Shown: positions 1 to 5,122 of the stretch, piece after piece
Position numbering within the stretch: position 1 is the stretch's first letter
Layout: each line of letters begins with the position of its first letter
Source: an uncultured Spartobacteria bacterium
GTDB lineage: Bacteria > Verrucomicrobiota > Verrucomicrobiia > Chthoniobacterales > JAATET01
Length of the DNA: 6,404 nucleotides
Assembly (NCBI GenBank): GCA_937901895.1
Contig: CALGTD010000114.1
Location: 1 to 6,404, forward strand
Direction of reading: 5' to 3'
Notes under the pieces: generated by a model
Databases searched by the model: none
The model's input: only the letters and a program-made list of their open reading frames with translations
What the model was told of the DNA's origin: nothing
Translations under genes and position numbers: made by a program

Positions 1-695
1 GGGAGCCGATCGTCGCGATCTCCGGTGAGATGAATGAGCTGGATGCCGCCCGTCTTGAGCATCGGAGCGGCCTTGAAGAGGATTTGATTGATTCCAGTCG
101 CGCCCTGGCTGCCGCCCATTACGAGCAGCGTGCGCTTGTCGGGATCAAGCTGGAGGGCGCGCAATGCCTCGTCGCGCGGAATCCGTTCGCCGAGATCCTT
201 GCGGACCGGGGTGCCGACCGTGGAGCACTTCTTGCCGGGGAAGTATTTTTCGCAGGCCTTGAAGCCGACGAGCACATGGTCGACGAAGCGGGCGGCCATT
301 TTGTTCGCCTTGCCGGGAATCGAGTTCGACTCGTGAATGAAGGTCGGGATCTTCGCGAGTTTTCCCGCCAGAAGAGGGGCGGTGGATGTGAATCCGCCCA
401 TGCCGAGGACGGCATCGGGTGAGAATTTCCGGTAGATCTCCCGGCACTGGCCCATGCTTTCCCAGGTGCGCAGGACAAAGCGGATGAGCGCGGGGGAAAG
501 GATTGCGGGCAGGCCGACGGACGGCAGTTTCTCGGAGCGAAATTCGGGATGAGCCTTCAACGCCTGCGCGTCGATGGCCTTTTCCGAGACAAGCAGAAGG
601 ACTTCGTGACCGCGGTCCTTCAGAGTCTGGGCAACGGCGAGCCCCGGGAAGAGATGTCCTCCCGTTCCCCCGCAAGCAATCACAACACGCATCAT
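1..695 (-). CDS. murG: MurG, lipid II-forming GlcNAc transferase (3' truncated by window edge)
   Basis: MurG transfers GlcNAc from UDP-GlcNAc to lipid I on the inner face of the cytoplasmic membrane, giving lipid II. The first 231 residues are visible; family members are about 355-370 long, so roughly 130 C-terminal residues lie beyond position 1. Seen directly: the N-terminal glycine-rich loop GGTGGHLFPG (residues 9-18, with the conserved His14), a second glycine loop GMGGFTS (98-104), HESN (121-124) where E. coli has HEQN, and GGSQGA (194-199), a MurG signature opening the C-terminal UDP-GlcNAc-binding half. The reading frame is open throughout. The start is a tandem ATG-ATG (695 or 692), 15 nt after the ftsW stop; no convincing Shine-Dalgarno precedes it, and either Met gives a normal N-terminus. 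It is the last visible gene of the run and directly follows ftsW, as in most dcw clusters. Identity is secure; only the exact start is uncertain. Confidence 0.97.
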   Translation of the reverse strand, partial: MMRVVIACGGTGGHLFPGLAVAQTLKDRGHEVLLLVSEKAIDAQALKAHPEFRSEKLPSVGLPAILSPALIRFVLRTWESMGQCREIYRKFSPDAVLGMGGFTSTAPLLAGKLAKIPTFIHESNSIPGKANKMAARFVDHVLVGFKACEKYFPGKKCSTVGTPVRKDLGERIPRDEALRALQLDPDKRTLLVMGGSQGATGINQILFKAAPMLKTGGIQLIHLTGDRDDRL

Positions 696-710
696 GTCCG
701 TTCTATCGCG

Positions 711-1871
711 CTAGATTCTCGGTGTCACTCTCGCCGCCAGTTTTACCTGTCGCAGCGGGATGGCAACGGGCCGTCCGTGGCGGTGGATATTGATGAGCAC
801 GCCGACCATGAACATGCAGACGAGGAGGTTCGATCCGCCGTAGCTGATGAAAGGCAGGCCCATGCCCTTGTTGGGGAGCAGCGCGGTGGTGACGCCGATG
901 TTCACCGCCGCCTGCAGCAGAATGGTCGTGATGAATCCGAAGCCCAGCAGCGTCCCGAAGCGGTCCCGGGCATTCAGCGAGACGACGTAGCCGCAGAGAC
1001 CGAAGATCAGGTAAACGGCCATCACCGGAAGCGTGACGCGGAGTCCGAGTTCCTCGCCGATGATTGGGAAAATGAAGTCGTTGTGGGCCTCGGGAAGGTA
1101 GCTCATTTTCTGACGGCCATTTCCAAGGCCGAGGCCGCCGAGGCCGCCCGAGCCGATTGCGATGAGTCCCTGAAGCTGCTGGTAGAATTCGTCCGGATAC
1201 TTGTCGGGATAGAGGAAGGCGAGCAGGCGCCCCATGCGCTCCTGGATGTGGGTGGCGACGTAGACCACGCCGGCGACGCCGAAGAGCGCGAGAGGCACGA
1301 GATATCGCAGGCCGGCCCCCGCGACGAACATCGTAGCGAACATCGCCGCGCCGATGAGTGCGGTGGCACCCAGGTCGACCTCGATGATGATAAGCCCCAG
1401 CAGGATGCTTACCACGGCCATCGGTGCCACGAAGCCCACCAGAAACTCCCGGCTGCGGGGCGCAAACCTTGCATACCACCATGCTAGGAACATGACGGAG
1501 GCGACCTTCGCCAGCTCGCTCGGCTGGAAGTTTCCAACGCCGAGCGCAACCCAGCGGGCGGCGCCCTTCGTGCGCACTCCGATATGGGGCACGAAACATA
1601 GCGCCAGCAAAATGACCGCGACGGCAAAGACCAGCCACCACAGCTTCTGCCACATGTGGTAGTCGATCATCGCGGAGACCGTGCACACGACAAGGCCGAC
1701 TCCAAGCCAGAGGGCCTGCTTCTTGAGGTGATCCGGGATCTCCGCGATCGAGGCTTCCGCAAATGCGCTCGTGCTGAAGAGCACCACGATTCCAAGCGCC
1801 ACGAGTCCTGCCATCATGAGAAGCAGGATGTGGATGCTGTGGCGCTGCAGAATGGCGGTGAACGTCTTCAA
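711..1871 (-). CDS. ftsW: FtsW, septal SEDS peptidoglycan glycosyltransferase
   Basis: FtsW is the polytopic SEDS polymerase that links lipid II into glycan strands at the division septum, working with the class B transpeptidase FtsI. The 386-residue product has about ten hydrophobic segments, starting near residue 13. Motifs seen: QPSELAK (116-122), the extracytoplasmic catalytic loop PEAHNDFIF (260-268) with Asp265 matching the essential SEDS aspartate, IGEELG (271-276), and the C-terminal signature NIGVTTALLP followed by LPFISYGGSN (339-348). The KG spacing before LPF and the dcw location favour FtsW over RodA. The start is TTG at 1871: an in-frame TGA at 1901-1899 blocks extension, and the next ATGs (residues 19-20) would cut into the first membrane segment. 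It begins 7 nt after the LysM gene stop and ends 15 nt before murG. One oddity is EVDLGA (164-169) where the family usually has a QPD- or EPD-type motif. Confidence 0.96.
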   Translation of the reverse strand: MKTFTAILQRHSIHILLLMMAGLVALGIVVLFSTSAFAEASIAEIPDHLKKQALWLGVGLVVCTVSAMIDYHMWQKLWWLVFAVAVILLALCFVPHIGVRTKGAARWVALGVGNFQPSELAKVASVMFLAWWYARFAPRSREFLVGFVAPMAVVSILLGLIIIEVDLGATALIGAAMFATMFVAGAGLRYLVPLALFGVAGVVYVATHIQERMGRLLAFLYPDKYPDEFYQQLQGLIAIGSGGLGGLGLGNGRQKMSYLPEAHNDFIFPIIGEELGLRVTLPVMAVYLIFGLCGYVVSLNARDRFGTLLGFGFITTILLQAAVNIGVTTALLPNKGMGLPFISYGGSNLLVCMFMVGVLINIHRHGRPVAIPLRQVKLAARVTPRI

Positions 1872-1878
1872 GCCGCGA

Positions 1879-2664
1879 TCAGTTCGAGGTCGGGATCTTC
1901 AGTTTCTGGCCGATCTGTAGCTTGCGGGGATCCTCGATGCCGTTGAGCTCCATGAGCGCGGCCTGGCTCACGTTGAATTTCTTGGCGATCGTCACCGGGT
2001 TGTCGCCCTTCACGACCTCGTAGATCGTCTCTGATGCCGTGACGGCGGACGCCGCCGGGGCCTTGGGCTGCGTCTGCGCCACGGGTGCCGGAGCGGGATT
2101 TGGCGCGCTCGCGACCGCTGGGGCGGGCTCGGGAGCGGGCTCCGTTCCCGGTTCCGGAATCGTCAACGAGGTGCCGATGCGGAGCTTTGTCGGATCTTCG
2201 ATGTTGTTGACCGCCTGGAGCGCCGCAACGGTCACGTTGTATTTGGCTGCGATCTTCGTGAGCGTTTCACCGGCCATCATGACGTGCTTCCGAGGTCCGG
2301 TCTGTGCGGGCGCCGTCGGCGCGGCAGCGGGTGCCGGAGCGGGATTCGACGCGATGGCCGCTGCTTCCTCGGCCGCACCGGCTTCCGGCGCCGGAATGGC
2401 GTCGGGCTTGGTGGCGGCAAGAACGGCGTCCTGCTTCGTCTTGATGGTGTTGAACGCGAAGACGCCGGCGACGGCGATCACGTGGAGCACGAGCACGACG
2501 ACGAACGCGTGCGAGAGCTTCATGTTCGGCTCCGGCTCGTCGAAGTATTCATCATCCTCCTCGATGATCGGCGCGCGCCGTGAGCGGGCGACGCTTGCCT
2601 TCAGTTTCAGTTTCGGCGGCCGTCTGGGCGCACCGGACTTCAGCGATGGCAGTTTGATTTTCAT
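1879..2664 (-). CDS. Single-pass membrane protein with two LysM domains
   Basis: I recognise the domains but not a characterised protein. From the ATG at 2664 the product has 261 residues: a cytoplasmic tail with a basic Lys/Arg/Pro-rich part (1-31) and an acidic part EEDDEYFDEPEP (35-46); one membrane segment (about 51-71, no lipobox or obvious signal-peptidase site); a Pro/Ala/Glu linker (about 87-124); LysM 1 (126-170); a second Pro/Ala linker (171-205); and LysM 2 (214-258), which ends the protein. LysM domains bind GlcNAc-containing glycans, so the likely role is anchoring to septal or lateral peptidoglycan from the inner membrane. No catalytic domain such as M23/LytM, amidase or muramidase is present. 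It follows murD by 34 nt and precedes ftsW by 7 nt, suggesting co-expression with division genes. Chlamydia has a LysM gene annotated nlpD in this slot (from memory); orthology is an inference. A frame-open extension upstream of 2664 overlaps murD and is unlikely to be translated. Met48 is a weaker alternative start that removes the tail. Confidence 0.9.
   Translation of the reverse strand: MKIKLPSLKSGAPRRPPKLKLKASVARSRRAPIIEEDDEYFDEPEPNMKLSHAFVVVLVLHVIAVAGVFAFNTIKTKQDAVLAATKPDAIPAPEAGAAEEAAAIASNPAPAPAAAPTAPAQTGPRKHVMMAGETLTKIAAKYNVTVAALQAVNNIEDPTKLRIGTSLTIPEPGTEPAPEPAPAVASAPNPAPAPVAQTQPKAPAASAVTASETIYEVVKGDNPVTIAKKFNVSQAALMELNGIEDPRKLQIGQKLKIPTSN
1891..2025 (-). other. Second LysM domain (residues 214-258 of the LysM protein)
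   Basis: This 45-residue module begins IYEVVKGDNP and ends LKIP, three residues before the C-terminus. The segments IAKKFNV, AALMELN, IEDP and KLQIG match the LysM fold. The usual GDTL/GETL turn reads GDNP here, so this copy is slightly more divergent at the first turn than the first module. Confidence 0.92.
2082..2346 (-). repeat. Direct repeat in linker-coding DNA of the LysM gene
   Basis: An exact 19-nt match occurs at 2082-2100 and again at 2328-2346, an offset of 246 nt. Both copies encode NPAPAP in the Pro/Ala linkers (residues 107-112 and 189-194). The flanking LysM-coding segments are also recognisably similar in DNA (for example around 1928 and 2192, offset 264 nt). The pattern fits duplication of a linker-plus-LysM unit of about 82-88 codons with later small length changes in the linker. 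Confidence 0.8.
2155..2289 (-). other. First LysM domain (residues 126-170 of the LysM protein)
   Basis: This 45-residue module begins at KHVMMAGETL and ends at LTIP. It shows the usual LysM pattern: a beta strand with the AGETL turn, a helix containing IAAKYNV, a second helix AALQAVN, and the closing strand after LRIG. It aligns without gaps to the second module with 21 of 45 identical residues, counted by eye. Confidence 0.92.
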
Positions 2665-2698
2665 GGTGTCTGGCTTGGTTTGGGTATCGGTGATTTTC
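2665..2698 (-). other. 34-nt murD-LysM gene gap, no recognisable signal
   Basis: This is the longest intergenic gap in the window. It is A-rich on the coding strand and C-rich toward the LysM gene start. I see no hairpin of terminator type, no good Shine-Dalgarno, and no room for a full promoter unless its -35 lies inside murD. It most likely serves only as a spacer and translation-initiation region. Confidence 0.6.
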
Positions 2699-4015
2699 TC
2701 AGGTGAGGGCGTTGACGAGGTCCTTGAACTGGTTTCCCCGGACGCCGTAGTTCGGAAACATGTCGAACGACGAGGTGCCCGGGGAGAAAAGCACCACGTC
2801 GCCGGATTGCGCAGCGGCGCGTGCGCGGGCAACCGCCTCCTCGAGGGTGGCGGCCTTCTCGCTGGGAACCTCCGGCCACGAGGCGGCGATGCGATCCTTC
2901 ATTTCGCCGATGAGGATCGCGCGGCGCACTCGTTTGTTGACGAGAGGAGCGATCGCGTCGAATTCGAATCCCTTGTCCTTGCCGCCGGCGATGAGAACGA
3001 TCGGCTCGGCGTGGGAGAGGATCGCCTTTTCCATCGCGTCGAGGTTGGTTGCCTTCGAGTCGTTGATCCACCGGACGCCGTCGAGTTCGCGGACGAATTC
3101 GCATCGATGAACGGGTGCCGTGTATTCGGTCACGGCGGTGGCCATGCGGTCGAACTCCACGTTCAGCGCATGCCCGATCGCGAGGGCGGCCATGAGATTC
3201 TCGGCATTGTGCACGCCCTGGAGGCGTGTCGCGGCCTGGTCGAGGATGGCTTCACCGCGGAAGCGGATGATCGATCCATCGAGCGTGAAGTCGGCATCCG
3301 GGGTGTGCGCGCTGAAGGTGAGCTTGCGGGCATTCAGCGGCGGCAGGTCCTCGCGGGCGTTCACCACCGCGACGTCTTCCGGGGTCTGCGCCTCGAAGAT
3401 GCGGAGTTTGGCGGTGCGGTATTCGTCCATGTCCCGGTAGCGGTCGAGGTGATTGGCGCTGAGATTGAGCCACACCGCGACCGCGGGCCGGAAATGCCGG
3501 ATCGTCTCGAGCTGGAATGAGCTGGTCTCGAGAACCATCACGTCGAGCTCGTGGCTTTGCCGGACCGCAGTTGCAAACGGAAGACCGATGTTTCCACTGG
3601 CCATCGCGCGAACACCGCAGCCCTTGAGCATGGCGGTGGTCAGCTCGGTGGTCGTCGTCTTTCCGTTGGTGCCGGTGATTGCGACGCAGGGGCAGGAGCA
3701 CTCGCGAAAGGCGAGTTCGATTTCGCCGATGATGGGAATGCCCTTCTGCTGCACATTGCGAACCAGCGGGACCACCGGGTCGATGCCGGGGCTGAGGACG
3801 CAGACGTCGTAGGGAGTCGGGTCGGTGTCGGCGACGGTGCCGATGAGCGTGCGAATGCCGGCGGCCTGGAGACGCGCCGCGCGTTCGCGCACGGCCGGCG
3901 TGTCGTTGCTGTCGGCGATCGTGACGGTGGACCCTTCCTCCTTGAGGAGGAGCGCCGCCGCTTCGCCGCTCGTGCCGAGGCCGAGCACGATGGAGGTTTT
4001 GCCGCTGTAAATCAT
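2699..4015 (-). CDS. murD: MurD, UDP-MurNAc-L-alanine:D-glutamate ligase
   Basis: MurD is the cytoplasmic ATP-dependent ligase that adds D-glutamate to UDP-MurNAc-L-Ala. The product is 438 residues, the usual size. Seen in order: an N-terminal Rossmann-like UDP-binding domain with GLGTSG (12-17) and SPGI (75-78); the ATP-binding P-loop GTNGKTTTT (115-123, Lys119); SSFQLE (165-170), carrying the conserved metal-binding Glu; NHLDRY (188-193, His189); Lys203 in TAKLRIF, aligning with the carbamylated lysine of Mur ligases; HNAEN (269-273); NDSKATN (318-324) in the C-terminal domain; and SPGTSSFD (411-418), a D-Glu-binding loop. The ATG at 4015 overlaps the mraY stop as ATGA, which decides the start and suggests translational coupling. 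A longer frame extends upstream inside mraY (to about 4801) but it is only read-through of an open frame. NLSANH replaces the more common Asp-His in that loop, which is a tolerated position as far as I know. Confidence 0.98.
   Translation of the reverse strand: MIYSGKTSIVLGLGTSGEAAALLLKEEGSTVTIADSNDTPAVRERAARLQAAGIRTLIGTVADTDPTPYDVCVLSPGIDPVVPLVRNVQQKGIPIIGEIELAFRECSCPCVAITGTNGKTTTTELTTAMLKGCGVRAMASGNIGLPFATAVRQSHELDVMVLETSSFQLETIRHFRPAVAVWLNLSANHLDRYRDMDEYRTAKLRIFEAQTPEDVAVVNAREDLPPLNARKLTFSAHTPDADFTLDGSIIRFRGEAILDQAATRLQGVHNAENLMAALAIGHALNVEFDRMATAVTEYTAPVHRCEFVRELDGVRWINDSKATNLDAMEKAILSHAEPIVLIAGGKDKGFEFDAIAPLVNKRVRRAILIGEMKDRIAASWPEVPSEKAATLEEAVARARAAAQSGDVVLFSPGTSSFDMFPNYGVRGNQFKDLVNALT
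4012..4015 (-). promoter_or_regulatory. ATGA stop/start overlap between mraY and murD
   Basis: The murD start ATG (4015-4013) and the mraY stop TGA (4014-4012) share four bases. No Shine-Dalgarno is visible in front of murD (the preceding bases read CACCTTGAAACTCCG). Reinitiation by ribosomes finishing mraY is therefore the likely way murD is translated. Confidence 0.85.
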
Positions 4016-5121
4016 CGGAGTTTCAAGGTGGCGAGGCCGAGCAGCGCGAAGAGGATCGACATGATCCAGAATCGGACGATCACGGTGCTCTCCTTCCAGC
4101 CGCTGAGTTCGAAGTGGTGATGGATCGGCGACATCTTGATGATCCGCTTTCCGGTGAGCTTGAAACTCGCCACCTGGAGAATGACGGACATCGCTTCGAT
4201 GACGAACACGCCGCCGACGATGATGAGGAGCAGTTCCTGTTTCGTGCAGATCGCGACGGCGCCGAGCATGCCGCCGATGGCGAGGGAGCCGGTGTCGCCC
4301 ATGAAGACGCGGGCGGGGTGGCAGTTCCACCACAAAAAGCCGAGGCAGGCGCCGGCGAGGGCCATGCAGAGGACGGTGAGTTCCCCCGCGGCGGGAACGT
4401 TCGGGATCTGAAGATAGCGGGCCGCGGGCGCGGTGGCGGCAACGTAGGAAAGCGCGCCATACGTGGCCGCGACCGTGGTGCTGCAGCCTGCCGCCAGTCC
4501 GTCGAGACCGTCGGTGAGATTCACGGCGTTCGACGTTCCGACGATGACGAACAGATAGAGCACCGAAACGAAGATGCCGAGGTTCAGCGGATCCTTGAAG
4601 AACGGCACGTAAAGCTCCTGCGCACGCTGCCAGAGATCCGCATCGCGGAAGAAGAAGAGGGTGAACCCGGCCGCGAGGACGCATTGCAACGCGAATTTCA
4701 GCCGGCTGCTGATGCCGGCGGAGTTCTTCTTCGCGACCTTGAGATAGTCGTCGTAGAAGCCGATGCCGCCCAGGAAGAGCGTAGCGATGAGGACCACCCA
4801 CACGTAGGAGCTGGTCGGCCTTGCCCAGAGGATCGAAGAAATGACGACGGAGCCGAGAATCAGGATGCCACCCATCGTGGGAGTGCCCTTCTTCGCGCCA
4901 TGCAGTTCGAAGAGTTTGTGCACTTCCTCCTTCGTGCGGATCGGTTGGCCGAACTTCAGCGAGATGAGTTTTCGGATGACGAAGTTTCCGAAGATCAGGC
5001 AGAGCAGGAACGACGTCACCGCAGCGCTGATGGAGCGGAACGTAATGTATTGAAACACGTTCAGCGCGGTGGCGATGTCGCCGCCGAGGTGGCTGCTGAG
5101 TTCGTAGAGGTAATACAGCAT
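4012..5121 (-). CDS. mraY: MraY, phospho-MurNAc-pentapeptide translocase
   Basis: MraY is the integral membrane enzyme that transfers phospho-MurNAc-pentapeptide from UDP to undecaprenyl phosphate, forming lipid I. The 369-residue product is close to the usual 320-370 and has about ten hydrophobic segments. Signature regions seen: KKGTPTMGG (77-85), the catalytic aspartate pair in FYDDYLK (Asp124-Asp125), NAVNLTDGLDGLA (198-210), PARVFMGDTGSL (269-280, with the conserved Asp276), and the cytoplasmic loop IHHHFEL (333-339). The ATG at 5121 lies one base after the murF stop TAG, and no longer in-frame start is needed for a normal N-terminus. A GGAAC stretch about ten bases upstream, inside the murF end, is at best a weak ribosome site. 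The gene overlaps murD by four bases at its end. Nothing in it looks broken. Confidence 0.98.
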   Translation of the reverse strand: MLYYLYELSSHLGGDIATALNVFQYITFRSISAAVTSFLLCLIFGNFVIRKLISLKFGQPIRTKEEVHKLFELHGAKKGTPTMGGILILGSVVISSILWARPTSSYVWVVLIATLFLGGIGFYDDYLKVAKKNSAGISSRLKFALQCVLAAGFTLFFFRDADLWQRAQELYVPFFKDPLNLGIFVSVLYLFVIVGTSNAVNLTDGLDGLAAGCSTTVAATYGALSYVAATAPAARYLQIPNVPAAGELTVLCMALAGACLGFLWWNCHPARVFMGDTGSLAIGGMLGAVAICTKQELLLIIVGGVFVIEAMSVILQVASFKLTGKRIIKMSPIHHHFELSGWKESTVIVRFWIMSILFALLGLATLKLR

Positions 5122-5122
5122 T

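Noticed and set aside
549..1487. A 312-codon plus-strand open frame opposite murG and ftsW
   Set aside because: Its charged, His/Asp/Glu-rich translation has no recognisable fold and mirrors the membrane helices of ftsW. No initiation signal was seen.
2665..2698. A possible promoter or terminator between murD and the LysM gene
   Set aside because: No inverted repeat followed by a T-run and no convincing -10/-35 pair can be seen in these 34 bases.
2665..2832. Upstream extension of the LysM gene frame into murD
   Set aside because: The extra 56 residues overlap the MurD C-terminal coding region, including its SPGTSSFD motif in another frame, and have no relation to LysM proteins. The ATG at 2664 fits the natural boundary.
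2039..3520. A 493-codon open frame on the plus strand across the LysM gene and murD
   Set aside because: It lies antisense to two well-supported genes, and its translation is Ala/Gly/Ser-rich and then Arg/Glu/Asp-rich without any domain. Such frames arise in GC-rich DNA because G/C-biased third positions suppress antisense stops.
4016..4801. Upstream extension of the murD frame to a GTG at about 4801
   Set aside because: The extension reads through mraY in another frame and yields an Arg/His-rich sequence unlike any Mur ligase. The ATG at 4015 gives a standard-length MurD with a normal N-terminus and an ATGA overlap.
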